Source: Terriglobia bacterium (GTDB taxonomy: Bacteria; Acidobacteriota; Terriglobia; Acidiferrales; UBA7541). Taken from it: 64,000 nt of DNA. Where the stretch lies: NCBI GenBank assembly GCA_020072765.1, contig JAIQGD010000001.1, positions 1 through 64,000 of the forward strand. The letters run 5' to 3'. Made by a program: the position numbers and the translations under genes. The notes beneath the pieces were generated by a model. The model had not been told where the DNA came from. It did no database searches and was given only the letters and a program-made list of their open reading frames with translations. Positions 27,711 through 36,961 of this stretch are shown in pieces; the stretch's first letter is position 1; the number at the start of each line of letters is the position of its first letter.

Positions 27711-29171
27711 ATGAGGCAATTCAGAATTGTCATGCTCTCCACGTTGGCTCTGGTCATTCTCCTGGGCGCTGGCACCGCGAACGCGTTGCCGATGTTTGCG
27801 CGCAAGCTCGGCGTTCCTTGCCAAACCTGCCACACAACCATCCCGGTTCTGAACGAGGTCGGTTACAAGTTCCGTGCCGCCGGCTACCGCATGCCGGATC
27901 AGATCGGCAAGGCGCAGGATCAGAAGTTCGAACTGGGCGATTACTTCTCCGCCCGCCTCCAGGCACGCTACGACGCCCAGGTGACCAACCAGCCCAACGG
28001 TGTCGCCGCCGCCAATCTCCTGCCGAGCGGCGCGGCGGGCCCCCGTACCAGCACGAACTCCTTCAACTTCCAGGAGTTTACGCTGTATCCGCTGACTGGC
28101 TCCTGGGGGAAGTACTTCGGCTCCCTGTCGGAGCTGTCGGTTTCCCCGGAAGACTACTTCGAAATTGAGAACGCCTACCTGCGGGTTGTGATGGGCAACG
28201 AGAAGAACTTCTTCACCTCGCGCATCGGCATATTCCACCCCTGGGAAGGCTTTGGAGCCTCGGACCGCCCGTACTCCAACGCGCGCACTTTGTTTCAAAC
28301 CGCTCCGATTTCGGCCTCGTATAAAGGAATTCCCTTCCTGTTCCAGCCGTGGGGCTTGGACGAGGCCGGCGTCGAAATTGGCGGCGACTTCAACAAGCTG
28401 TCGGTGCGGGCGGCGATCCTAGGAGGCACCTTCATGCGCTGGGATGAGGAGGCCCAGGCATTTCTCGCCTTCCCGGCGCAGACCGGACCGTGGAAAGGCG
28501 CGAATCAGGCGGTGGCGGCGCTGGGGAAGTCCGTGAATTCCGCGGCGCATAGCACGCCGGACTTCTCGGCCCAGGCCACTTACATCCTGCATCCCGACGG
28601 CGGCGGCATCTCGCTCCTCTATTACCGGGGCAATATGTCCACGCCGAGTGTCTGCGTGAACGACGCGGGCACACTCACGAAGATCGGGAGTACCGCGGTG
28701 ATCGATGGCAAGAGCCAGCTCTGTGCGGGCAGTCTTGTGGACATGACCGACCGCAGCACGCTGTTCCGCAACAATCTGGACCGCGTGGCAGCGTATGCGT
28801 CGTATCCCATTGGCAAGCACTTCCTGCCCATGGGGGGAGTAAGTTACGGACGCGATAGCACCCCGCTGACGTACGATCTGAGCGGGACCGGGGCTGCGGT
28901 AACGTCCCTGCGCCATTTCGACAGCAAGGGCGCGTTTGCCGAAGGTGTTTACCATGTCGGCCAATACGTCACCACCGGATTTCGGTATGACTGGTTCCAT
29001 CCGAACTTCGACAAACACAACACGCAGTGGGCCGTCACGCCGTACGTGAACATCGCACTGCTGAATGGTTTCCAGGTCATCGCGGAATACCAGCACCGCG
29101 ATTTCCAACTCGATCTGGTTCACCATCGGCAGAACGATACGTTCCAGGCCCGGCTTATCTTCGTCAAGTAA
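27711..29171 (+). CDS. Outer-membrane beta-barrel with N-terminal mono-haem domain (Cyc2-like porin-cytochrome)
   Basis: The 486-residue product has a signal peptide (VILLGAGTANA), then immediately LPMFARKLGVPCQTCHTTIP, a single CXXCH followed by NEVGYKFRAAGYRM. The rest (about residues 60-486) has the alternating aromatic/hydrophobic strand pattern of an outer-membrane barrel and ends in a strand with aromatic penultimate residues (FQARLIFVK). The same order, FAR-x-G-x-x-C-x-x-C-H-x6-LNxxGxxFxAxGY, is known from Cyc2, a fused cytochrome-porin that passes electrons across the outer membrane in iron oxidisers. Related haem-barrel proteins of unknown role also exist, so iron oxidation itself is not shown. 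AAGGAGG precedes the ATG. A strong terminator follows. Confidence 0.75.
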   Translation: MRQFRIVMLSTLALVILLGAGTANALPMFARKLGVPCQTCHTTIPVLNEVGYKFRAAGYRMPDQIGKAQDQKFELGDYFSARLQARYDAQVTNQPNGVAAANLLPSGAAGPRTSTNSFNFQEFTLYPLTGSWGKYFGSLSELSVSPEDYFEIENAYLRVVMGNEKNFFTSRIGIFHPWEGFGASDRPYSNARTLFQTAPISASYKGIPFLFQPWGLDEAGVEIGGDFNKLSVRAAILGGTFMRWDEEAQAFLAFPAQTGPWKGANQAVAALGKSVNSAAHSTPDFSAQATYILHPDGGGISLLYYRGNMSTPSVCVNDAGTLTKIGSTAVIDGKSQLCAGSLVDMTDRSTLFRNNLDRVAAYASYPIGKHFLPMGGVSYGRDSTPLTYDLSGTGAAVTSLRHFDSKGAFAEGVYHVGQYVTTGFRYDWFHPNFDKHNTQWAVTPYVNIALLNGFQVIAEYQHRDFQLDLVHHRQNDTFQARLIFVK

Positions 29172-29205
29172 GACCTCTTGCGTGGTTGGCTCCTCGCAAG
29201 GAGTT

Positions 29206-29246
29206 GCGGGCAGGACAGTTCACCCCGTCCTGCCCGCGATTGTTTT
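29206..29246 (+). terminator. Rho-independent terminator after the porin-cytochrome gene
   Basis: GCGGGCAGGAC pairs perfectly with GTCCTGCCCGC (11 base pairs, loop of ten), followed by GATTGTTTT. It separates the porin-cytochrome gene from the trihaem cytochrome gene. Confidence 0.8.
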
Positions 29247-29293
29247 GATCTGCTGCCAGGTTCGAAACTGTGGCAGGATTGGCCGATAGCCCT

Positions 29294-30361
29294 ATGGGAA
29301 GATTCCTTTCAGCGATGGCGATAGCGATGTTGTTGGCCGTCTGTGCCGGCAGTGCGTTCGGCCAGACCGATGGCCGAAGCCTGTATATTGCCAAGTGCTC
29401 GGCCTGCCACGCCCGCGATGGCAGTGGCAACGGCATGATCGGGCGCAGCCTGAACCTGGGCGACATTCGTCCCGCGATCAAAAGTATGACGGACGAGCAG
29501 CTCCGGCAGCTTATTCTCCAGGGCCAAGGCAAGATGCCGGCCAACAAGAAGTTCGATGACGAAAAGATCGCCAGCCTGGCTCTCTTCTTACGTGACCTCG
29601 CGGCGGGTAACCCCGACACCGGACGAGCGGTAGCGCAGGCCCAGGCGCAACCGCTGCCGGACGTGGACAGGGTTTATCAGGCCAAATGCTCCGCCTGTCA
29701 CGGTGAGGACGGCACCGGCCGGACCACCATCGGCAAGAGTCTGAGCATTCCCGACCTGATGTCAACAGCAGTCCAAGGCCGGAGCGATGAGGAACTAGCA
29801 CGGATAATTGCCGCGGGCAAAGGCAGGATGCCCAGCTATGCCAAGGTTTTCAATCCCGTGCAAATCGGCGAATTCGTGTCGTACATACGGGTACTTCCCG
29901 AAGGCCCGAGCGCGAGAACACCCGTTGCAAGCCCCAAACCGTCCGCCTCAACGCCACAGCCGCTCGAAATTCCGCCGGGAAAGACCGCGCGGCCGGAAGC
30001 AGTTTCTGCGACTCCTGACCCCGCAGCCAGCGCTGCCCCCAAGAAGGCCGCAGCACCAAGACCGGCCACCGTCCCGGCCGCCACGCCGGGCGTCGTGAAT
30101 GCTCCCGGGAGCGGGCGGCAGATTTACGTCTCCAAATGTACTGCCTGCCACTCGAAGGACGGCTCAGGCACGGGCACTATCGGCAGGAGCATGCGGATTC
30201 CCAGCCTCACCTCGCCGCAGGTGCAAGCGCAGAGCGACGAAAAGCTGGCCAGCGCCATCAGCAACGGCACTGGCAAAATGCCCACCTACAAGAAGAAGTA
30301 CAGCCCGGCGGAGATTCAGCAATTGGTTGCTTACATTCGCGAGCTGGGCAACAAGCATTGA
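29294..30361 (+). CDS. Periplasmic trihaem c-type cytochrome with Pro/Ala linker
   Basis: Three tandem mono-haem domains each open with (K)C(S/T)ACH followed by (A/G/S)xDG(S/T)G and end in a short helix: CSACH at about residue 30, CSACH at about 130 and CTACH at about 280, with Met-ligand regions GQGKMPANKKF, GKGRMPSYAKV and GTGKMPTYKKK. A roughly 70-residue Pro/Ala/Ser-rich linker separates domains two and three. The track starts at a GTG at 29270; the ATG at 29294 begins the signal peptide (MGRFLSAMAIAMLLAVCAGSAFG) and is preferred. The three domains look like a triplication of the 27314-type cytochrome. It lies after a terminator, so it needs its own promoter. Confidence 0.85.
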   Translation: MGRFLSAMAIAMLLAVCAGSAFGQTDGRSLYIAKCSACHARDGSGNGMIGRSLNLGDIRPAIKSMTDEQLRQLILQGQGKMPANKKFDDEKIASLALFLRDLAAGNPDTGRAVAQAQAQPLPDVDRVYQAKCSACHGEDGTGRTTIGKSLSIPDLMSTAVQGRSDEELARIIAAGKGRMPSYAKVFNPVQIGEFVSYIRVLPEGPSARTPVASPKPSASTPQPLEIPPGKTARPEAVSATPDPAASAAPKKAAAPRPATVPAATPGVVNAPGSGRQIYVSKCTACHSKDGSGTGTIGRSMRIPSLTSPQVQAQSDEKLASAISNGTGKMPTYKKKYSPAEIQQLVAYIRELGNKH

Positions 30362-31035
30362 TCGGTGTCGAAGCTTTATCGGCCCCATTCCCCTTACGTA
30401 ATAACAGGAGCCCCCGATTGTGTACGATGTGGCATGACACAGCCTACGCCACAAGAGAGCGAAAATCGTAGCTTGGCCCGCTCCCACTGCGCCCGAATCG
30501 CACCCTATCTAGGCTTGGAGCGCCACGCTCACACGGGCGCCCAGAAACGGTTCTTTGTGAGGCGGGCCGCGGCGCACTTGTGGGCAAGTGACTTTTCAAC
30601 GATTCCGTGACCCTGAGAAATGAGGTTTCTGGGTAGGGAGGATTTTTGGGCAGCCTACAGCACCGTAGGTTTGACACCGTCCCGTTGGGGCCGAGAAACG
30701 CTTCTTGTCTGCGATCCTTCAAGCCGAGGCACTGGATGAGACGCCGACTGCACGGTTATGTGGCGGCTGGTCCGGCGACAAAACCTGAATGCGCACGCTA
30801 GTTTCCGAGTAGGCGACGATTCGCCTACAACCTCAGCTTTTGCTTCCCAGAACGCAGCCTTAATCAGGCGCTAGGCTGACACGGAGACAGAGTTCGGCGT
30901 GCAGACAGCTCGGTTTCGTTGACTTATCTCATCTCGCCGCCTAAGATGGCCCCATTGTGTCGGACTCCGGTGCGGTTACCGACCACACCATTTCCCACTA
31001 TTGCATCATCGAAAGCCTAGGCGGCGGGGGGCATC
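30362..31035. other. Intergenic stretch without a recognised gene
   Basis: Short ORFs (30365-30610 plus, 30444-30722 minus and others) show no domain, signal peptide or ribosome binding site. No strong promoter, palindrome or repeat was found. The last 100 bases presumably hold the promoter of the serine hydrolase gene. Confidence 0.5.
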
Positions 31036-32988
31036 ATGAGACCGAAGCATTTCACGATCACAGTGATTCTCGCGGCGCTGTCGTGTGTCGCCGCTGCGGA
31101 GAAGGCGCCCGATACGGGGAGGATGGAGCAGATCGTGCAGTCTTACGTTTCGGCGAAGCAATTCATGGGCAGCGTGCTGGTGGCGCAAGGGAACGACATC
31201 GTGCTCGACAAAGGCTACGGGTTTGCCGACCTCGAGTGGAACGTCCCCAATTCGCCGACGACGAAGTACCGGCTGGGCTCGATCACCAAACAATTCACAG
31301 CGGCTTCCATCATGTTGCTGGAGGAACGCGGGAAGCTCAGCGTGAATGATCCGGTAAAGAAGCACATGCCCGACGCGCCGGGAGCGTGGGACAAGATCAC
31401 GATTTTTCATCTGCTGACGCATACATCCGGGATTCCCAACTTTACGAGCTTTCCGGACTATGCGTCAAAAGAGCCGTTTCCCGCGACGCCCGAGCAACTA
31501 GTGGCGCGGTTTCGCGACAAGCCACTCGATTTCGTGCCGGGCGAGAAGTACAGCTACAGCAACTCGGGCTATGTCTTGCTGGGCTACTTGATCGAGAAGA
31601 TTAGCGGGGAAAGCTACGCAAAGTTCGTACAGGAGAATATTTTCACTCCGCTGGGCATGAAGGACTCGGGCTATGACTCGAATTCCGCGATCATCTTGCG
31701 CCGCGCGCGAGGGTATTCCATGGGGCCCAGCGGAATCGTGAACGCGAGCTACGTGGATATGAGCACGCCGCTATCAGCAGGAGGGCTCTACTCCACGACG
31801 GAAGATCTGTGGCGCTGGGAACAGGCGCTTTTTGGAGGCAAGGTCCTTTCGGCGGCATCGCTTGCGAAGATGACGACCCCAAACACGGGTGATTATGCGT
31901 TTGGTCTGATGGTGCATACCGTACGCGGACGCAAAGTAATCGAGCATAACGGCGGCATCGAGGGATTCAATACCGCCCTGCGGTACTTCCCTGAAGACAA
32001 ACTGACCGTGATTGTCCTAGGAAATCAGAATGGAGGCGTGCCTGATGCTATCGGGGGAAGCCTTGCGTCGGTGGCTCACGGCGAGAAAGTCACGCTGATA
32101 TCAGAGCGGAAGGAGGTTCATCTCGATCCGAAGGTATTTGACGGTTACACGGGAAGGTACCAGCTGACGCCGGATTTCATGATCGCGATTACGCGAGTGG
32201 GAGATAAATTCTTTCTGCAGGCGACAGCGCAGGCACAAGTCGAGATTTTCGCGGAAGGCGAACGCGACTTTTTCTTGAAGGCGGCGGACGCACAGGTCAC
32301 ATTCGCCACCGACGGAACAGGCAGGGCAATCGAGCTGATTCTCCATCAGAATGGCCGGGACCAGCACGGCAAGCGCGTGGGGGATGTGCCGCCGGTGAAA
32401 GAGCACCAGGAAGTGGCGGTGGACCCAAAGCTATTCGATGGTTACGTAGGACAGTATGATTATGCGCCGGGTATGGTGATGAACATTACGCGCGAGGGAG
32501 ATCGTTTGATGGCGCAACTGACCGGCCTGCAGAAGGTCGAGTTGCATGCCGAGGGGGGCCGCGATTACTTTGTGAAGGAGGTGGATGTACAGATTACATT
32601 CGTGCCCGGAACGGACGGGCGTTCCACGGAGATCGTGGTACACCGGAGTGGACTCGATGAAAACGCGAAACGCATCGGCGACGCGTTGCCACCAAAAGAA
32701 GAGAAAGAACAGAAAGTACTGACGATTGATCCGAAAGTATTGGATGGGTACGTGGGCACCTACCAATTGGCCCCGACTTTCGCGATTACGATCTCCCGAG
32801 AAGGAGGTCGCCTGTTCGAGCAGGCGACCAACCAGCCCACATTCGAGATTTTCCCGGCGAGCGAGAAAGAGTTCTTCTTGAAGGTCGTGGACGCGCAAAT
32901 AACGTTCGTCACAGACAGCAGCGGCCGCACCACGAGTTTGATTCTTCATCAGGGCGGTCAAAACGTGCCAGCCCGCCGCATCGAATGA
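31036..32988 (+). CDS. Secreted class C beta-lactamase-family serine hydrolase with three C-terminal repeats
   Basis: The 650-residue protein has a signal peptide (HFTITVILAALSCVAAA) and a penicillin-binding-like catalytic domain at about residues 25-345. The SxxK motif is GSITKQF, the YxN motif KYSYSNSGY and the third motif VIEHNGGIEGF. After it come three copies of a module of about 95 residues, starting VHLDPKVFDGYTGRYQL, VAVDPKLFDGYVGQYDY and LTIDPKVLDGYVGTYQL. Each has a hydrophobic core strand around (A/N)ITR(V/E)G and ends with (L/V)ILHQ/VVHRSG. Most relatives carry one such lipocalin-like module. The substrate, a peptide or ester, is unknown. Confidence 0.85.
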   Translation: MRPKHFTITVILAALSCVAAAEKAPDTGRMEQIVQSYVSAKQFMGSVLVAQGNDIVLDKGYGFADLEWNVPNSPTTKYRLGSITKQFTAASIMLLEERGKLSVNDPVKKHMPDAPGAWDKITIFHLLTHTSGIPNFTSFPDYASKEPFPATPEQLVARFRDKPLDFVPGEKYSYSNSGYVLLGYLIEKISGESYAKFVQENIFTPLGMKDSGYDSNSAIILRRARGYSMGPSGIVNASYVDMSTPLSAGGLYSTTEDLWRWEQALFGGKVLSAASLAKMTTPNTGDYAFGLMVHTVRGRKVIEHNGGIEGFNTALRYFPEDKLTVIVLGNQNGGVPDAIGGSLASVAHGEKVTLISERKEVHLDPKVFDGYTGRYQLTPDFMIAITRVGDKFFLQATAQAQVEIFAEGERDFFLKAADAQVTFATDGTGRAIELILHQNGRDQHGKRVGDVPPVKEHQEVAVDPKLFDGYVGQYDYAPGMVMNITREGDRLMAQLTGLQKVELHAEGGRDYFVKEVDVQITFVPGTDGRSTEIVVHRSGLDENAKRIGDALPPKEEKEQKVLTIDPKVLDGYVGTYQLAPTFAITISREGGRLFEQATNQPTFEIFPASEKEFFLKVVDAQITFVTDSSGRTTSLILHQGGQNVPARRIE

Positions 32989-33186
32989 AGGGTTCGACGC
33001 GAAGGTCTTCTGCGACGCCCAATGGCCGTTGCTGGAGACCTGTTTCAGATGGGACCGGCTGTGCCTAGCCAGGCCGTGATCGCATGCCTCGGAACCCGTA
33101 GTGGCTTCGTCAGTGCTTGGTAAGTCGGATTACCGGACATCTCTAACAAAGTCGGCTCTTCATGTATCGACTGCGATTGCGTAGCG

Positions 33187-33372
33187 TCACTCCGAACCAT
33201 CAGAGATATGTTTTGCCATGCAGTCAGCTTCGAACCACACGGAGTCGCCCACTTGTCGCTCCGCCTTGCGAAACGGCGTCCCGCAGCCAGAACAGACCAG
33301 CACGCTTTCGACGGGCATCCTGCGCCATTCGCCCGGACAGTAGACGATGCGCATGAGACTCCCGTCCTTCAT
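33187..33372 (-). CDS. Small hypothetical protein with zinc-ribbon-like cysteines
   Basis: The ORF encodes about 61 residues from the ATG at 33372 (the track starts at GTG 33414). It has VYCPGEWRR, VLVCSGCGTPF and WFEADCMAKH, giving four cysteines that could bind a metal ion. Nothing else is recognised and no partner gene is evident. It might be a chance ORF. Confidence 0.3.
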   Translation of the reverse strand: MKDGSLMRIVYCPGEWRRMPVESVLVCSGCGTPFRKAERQVGDSVWFEADCMAKHISDGSE

Positions 33373-33462
33373 TTCTTGCCACGGATATAAGGTTGGTGGG
33401 AGAACCAGGTCCACCTCAGAGACAGGTCGTCCCTGAGATGGGCGTGCCAGGTGAGCCTCCGG

Positions 33463-34140
33463 CTAACGGTATTCCAAGCCGAGTTCCTTGATTTTGGCGC
33501 GCAGGCCGTAGATGTCCAGACCCAATTCGCCGCGCGCCAGACGTTCCCGCGTCTTCTCTTCCTTCAGGACGCGCTGCTCGGAGGCCGCCGCCACTGCCGC
33601 CGCCTCGGCGCGCCGGACCACGACGACGCCGTCGTCATCGGCGACAATCACGTCGCCCGGATCAATCGAAGCCCCCGCGCATACGATCGGCACGTTCACC
33701 GACCCCAGCGTGGCCTTCACCGTTCCCTGCGAATGCACCGCGCGGCTCCACACCGGGAACTTCATCTCCGTCAGCGGCCCCACGTCCCGGCAACCTGCCT
33801 CGATCACCAGTCCCTTCACCCCATGGGCGCGCAACGAGGTGGCCAGCAACTCCCCGAAATAGCCGTCGGTGCACGGCGACGTCGGCGCCACCACCAGCAC
33901 CGATCCCGGGACGCACACCTCCAGGGCGACGTGGATCATCAGATTGTCGCCCGGGGGCAGCGACACCGTCACCGCCGGCCCGGCAATCGCCGCGCCCGCA
34001 TAGATCGGCCGCATGTAGGAGGCCAGCAGCCCGCAACGCCCCTGCGCCTCGTGCGCCGTTGCCACTCCGTACTTCTCCAGCGCCGCCACCGCATCCGCCG
34101 GCGGCTGTTCGATCCGCCGCACCACCACAGGCTTACTCAT
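33463..34140 (-). CDS. ligK: RraA-like 4-carboxy-4-hydroxy-2-oxoadipate (CHA/HMG) aldolase
   Basis: The 225-residue protein belongs to the RraA-like/class II pyruvate aldolase family, whose LigK/GalC/ProA members cleave 4-carboxy-4-hydroxy-2-oxoadipate to pyruvate and oxaloacetate, the last step of protocatechuate 4,5-cleavage. [20 protein letters not shown] is the N-terminal signature, [10 protein letters not shown] carries the substrate loop, and [21 protein letters not shown] is typical of the aldolases rather than of the RNase E regulator. GAGGTG precedes the ATG. Association with LigC and a LigAB-type dioxygenase nearby supports this step. The symbol is by analogy. Confidence 0.75.
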   Translation of the reverse strand: MSKPVVVRRIEQPPADAVAALEKYGVATAHEAQGRCGLLASYMRPIYAGAAIAGPAVTVSLPPGDNLMIHVALEVCVPGSVLVVAPTSPCTDGYFGELLATSLRAHGVKGLVIEAGCRDVGPLTEMKFPVWSRAVHSQGTVKATLGSVNVPIVCAGASIDPGDVIVADDDGVVVVRRAEAAAVAAASEQRVLKEEKTRERLARGELGLDIYGLRAKIKELGLEYR

Positions 34141-34283
34141 GCCAGCACCTCACTCAGTTGCGGGAATATCCGCTGATACGCCTCTGATCCGTACAACAGG
34201 CGCGATGCAAGTCCTCCGCGACCATGCCACAACATACGTCACGCGGTCGCGATTTCCGGAGTACTCGATGCTTCACACCACCG

Positions 34284-35210
34284 CTACGAGATGAGCGCGG
34301 CGGGGTTCGTGACGGTCATGCGGCGCACATCGGCCGCGCGGAAGCCCGCGTCGAGCATCTTCTGCGCGAACATGGCAAAACCCTCCGCGACGGGCGGATT
34401 GATCGTCTGCCCCAGATCGGTGGAGAGGACCACGCGCTCCGCGCCGACCTTGCGCACGCTTTCGAAATAGACATCCCAGGGCGCCTTGCCGGTGTGCATG
34501 GTGGTGAAGCAATGCTCGATCGTGGCGCCCAGATCCGCCAGTTCCACCTGCTCGGCTGGAGTCAGGCTTTGCGAAGGAAACTCCGCGTGCGTGACCAGCA
34601 CACGCTTCAAGCCCATTTCCTTGCCGGTTTTGACCAGGGCGTGAATTTCCTTCTTTCCCAGGTGGCCGGTGGCGAGGATCATATCGTGCTTTCCGATCAG
34701 CTCCAGGCAGCGGCGCGCCGCTTCGTTCAGCTTGCCGTCGTTGCCCAACACGGTGAGGGGCGGCGGTGCAATCCCGGTGGCCGAAAGCTCGCGCTGGATT
34801 TTCGCCCAAAAGGGCAGCTTGTCGGTGGGACCGTCGGTGCGGCCCGCGGTTTCGTTCACCGCGTCTACGGTGGGCATCCAGACCATCTTGTTGCCGGAGC
34901 GGCCCGCGATTTCCAGCGCCACGGGATTCAGGCCGCCGACGCTGTGGTTCAGAGTGATCGCGCCGAAGGCGGTGATGCCCGGGCTGGCCTTGGTGACCAC
35001 CTTGGCGCGCTCGTAGGTGGGCACGTAGTGCGACTTCAACACGAAACCCTTGAGCTTGCGCGCGAGGAATTCTTTCGCCAGATCCAGATCGTCGATGCGC
35101 CGGGCAATCACGTCGGGCGCGACGTGGACCTGCAAATCGTAGCCGCCCTCAATCGCTTGCCATGCGGCATCGGTCACGTGGATGGGGGCAGCGGCAGTTT
35201 CCGCAGTCAT
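34284..35210 (-). CDS. Amidohydrolase-like protein (DUF6282-type), candidate ring-cleavage pathway hydrolase
   Basis: This 308-residue protein begins with GGYDLQVHVAPDVIARRIDD. The D-x-x-V-H-V-x-x-D order resembles the metal-binding first strand of the amidohydrolase superfamily, with Gln in place of the first His. Further candidate ligands are KSHYVP, LATGHLGKKE, LVTHAEFPSQ and VVLSTDLGQ (final Asp). I associate the family with the DUF6282 name, from memory. It lies 143 bases upstream of the LigK-like gene on the same strand, and the window lacks a recognisable LigI (PDC hydrolase) or LigJ (hydratase), both amidohydrolase-fold enzymes. A role in one of those steps is an inference from context. 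Confidence 0.55.
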   Translation of the reverse strand: MTAETAAAPIHVTDAAWQAIEGGYDLQVHVAPDVIARRIDDLDLAKEFLARKLKGFVLKSHYVPTYERAKVVTKASPGITAFGAITLNHSVGGLNPVALEIAGRSGNKMVWMPTVDAVNETAGRTDGPTDKLPFWAKIQRELSATGIAPPPLTVLGNDGKLNEAARRCLELIGKHDMILATGHLGKKEIHALVKTGKEMGLKRVLVTHAEFPSQSLTPAEQVELADLGATIEHCFTTMHTGKAPWDVYFESVRKVGAERVVLSTDLGQTINPPVAEGFAMFAQKMLDAGFRAADVRRMTVTNPAALIS

Positions 35211-35513
35211 AATGGTAGTGTCCTTAGAGTTTCTCGTTTGATTTTACAGGCGGCCAATAATATACACCAGACCAGGGCCACAATACAGATCCGACCCGCG
35301 ATCCGTCCTGCGGTCCGCTGTTCCCGGATCATCGCTGCAGCACTCCTCTCACACTATACGCGTCTCCCTAAAGGCGCGGACCCGGCGCAGCCGGCTTCCG
35401 ATGGGCAGGCGCAGGACGAAGTGCGAGGGAATCGAATTTCGAAGTACAATTCTGGGCCTTGGTACAGGATGCGGCTGCGCAGAATGCCGGTGCCTGGACC
35501 GCGAAAGCCGCCG
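35211..35513. other. Divergent promoter region between the DUF6282-type gene and dctA
   Basis: About 300 bases separate the two divergent starts. TATATTATT (minus strand, near 35260) could be a -10 for the hydrolase gene, but no good -35 matches. No clear operator palindrome was found. The long track ORF 34224-36824 reads through here only by chance. Confidence 0.35.
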
Positions 35514-36824
35514 ATGACTACTACGACTGCCGAATCAGAACAATCCGGCCGCCCGAAGCGCTGGTACCGACAGCTCTGGGTTCACGTGCTGGTCGCCATG
35601 GCCGCGGGGATTCTTCTGGGCCAACTGGATCCCCGTCTCGGCGTGCGCATGCAACCGCTCGGAGACGCGTTCATCAAGGCGATCCGCATGTTGATCGCGC
35701 CCATCATCTTTTGCACGGTGGTTCATGGAATCGCGCGCATGGTCGATGTGGCGCGGGTCGGGCGCGTCGCTCTGAAAGCGATCATCTATTTCGAAGTGCT
35801 GACCACCATCGCCTTGGCGATCGGACTCGCCGCGGTCAATCTGTGGAAGCCCGGGCGGGGGATGAACGTCGATCTCACACATATGGACACCTCCGCCGTG
35901 CAGGCCTATGTGACGCACCCAGGAAACGGGAGTGTCACCCAGTTTCTTGCCAACATCATTCCGGGGACATTCCTCGGAGCATTCGCCGAAGGGAACATCC
36001 TTCAGGTGCTATTGCTTTCGGTGCTCCTGGCGTTTGCGCTCACGCAAGCAGGAGACCGCGGCAAACCGGTCGTGGCCGCCATCGAAGCGGCGTCGCGCAT
36101 GCTGTTCTCGGTCGTCGCCATCGTCATGTGGGCCGCGCCTCTGGGGGCTTTCGGGGCGATTGCCTTCACGGTCGGAAAATTCGGCGCTGGATCGCTGGTC
36201 TCGCTGGGCAAGCTGCTCGGAGGATTTTACGCGACCTGCCTGATCTTCGTGTTCGGCGTTCTGTGGCCCATCGCGCATTGGTGCGGCTTCAGCATCTTCC
36301 AGCTGATCCGCTACATTCGCGAGGAGCTTCTGATCGTTTTTGCGACGACCTCCTCGGAAACAGTCCTCCCCCAATTGATCACCAAGCTGGAGAATCTGGG
36401 CTGCGAGGAAAGCCTCGTTGGCCTGGTAATTCCCACCGGCTATTCCTTCAATCTGGATGGGACTTGCCTGTACCTGGCCACGACTGCTGTGTTTTTGGCC
36501 CAGGCCACCAACACACGATTGGATCTCTGGCAGCAACTCGGGCTCCTCGCGGTGTTGTTGCTATCGTCGAAAGGGGCGGCGGGCGTCTCCGGCGCGGCGT
36601 TCGTCGTGCTGGCGGCGACGATTGCTTCGACCGGAACGATCCCGGTGGCGAGCGTGGCGCTCGTGCTGGGAATTCACCGGCTCATGTCGGAAGGCTTGAC
36701 CCCGACCAACGTGATCGGCAATGCGGTCGCCACGATTGTGGTGGCCAAATGGGAGGGCGCGCTGGATGAAGAACGGCTCCACGCCGTTCTCGCAGGCAGG
36801 CGGGAAGTCGCGCCTTTGCGCTAG
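35514..36824 (+). CDS. dctA: C4-dicarboxylate:cation symporter, DctA-like
   Basis: The track ORF of 866 residues includes about 430 residues of antisense read-through; the transporter begins at the ATG at 35514 (MTTTTAESEQSG) or possibly 35469. It is about 436 residues with WVHVLVAMAAGILLGQLDP as first helix, the FATTSSETVLPQL reentrant loop, PTGYSFNLDGTCLYL and LLSSKGAAGVSGAAFVVLAAT, all characteristic of the DAACS family and closer to DctA than to GltP. It imports succinate, fumarate or malate-like acids with H+ or Na+. Divergent from the hydrolase and aldolase genes and convergent with ligC, it may supply an acid substrate or recover intermediates. Confidence 0.85.
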   Translation: MTTTTAESEQSGRPKRWYRQLWVHVLVAMAAGILLGQLDPRLGVRMQPLGDAFIKAIRMLIAPIIFCTVVHGIARMVDVARVGRVALKAIIYFEVLTTIALAIGLAAVNLWKPGRGMNVDLTHMDTSAVQAYVTHPGNGSVTQFLANIIPGTFLGAFAEGNILQVLLLSVLLAFALTQAGDRGKPVVAAIEAASRMLFSVVAIVMWAAPLGAFGAIAFTVGKFGAGSLVSLGKLLGGFYATCLIFVFGVLWPIAHWCGFSIFQLIRYIREELLIVFATTSSETVLPQLITKLENLGCEESLVGLVIPTGYSFNLDGTCLYLATTAVFLAQATNTRLDLWQQLGLLAVLLLSSKGAAGVSGAAFVVLAATIASTGTIPVASVALVLGIHRLMSEGLTPTNVIGNAVATIVVAKWEGALDEERLHAVLAGRREVAPLR

Positions 36825-36906
36825 CCCACAGTTCTTATCCCTATCCTGAAGATGGTGAAACACAGTGGGGGTGGCGGCCCGAACTCGCGACACAGGCGCC
36901 GCCACG

Positions 36907-36938
36907 GCAGAGCGGGCACGGCGGTGCCGTGCCCCTAT
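36907..36938. repeat. REP-like intergenic palindrome, copy 2
   Basis: GGGCACGGC-GGT-GCCGTGCCC, with the same GCAGAGC and CCTA flanks as the copy at 9174-9206. It sits between the convergent dctA and ligC genes, with one extra loop base compared with copy 1. Confidence 0.7.
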
Positions 36939-36961
36939 GGTATCGAAAGCGGTCCGCGAAC

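Noticed and set aside
34224-36824. 866-residue ORF on the plus strand
   Set aside because: The first 430 residues are antisense to the hydrolase gene and have no domain; the transporter begins at about 35514.
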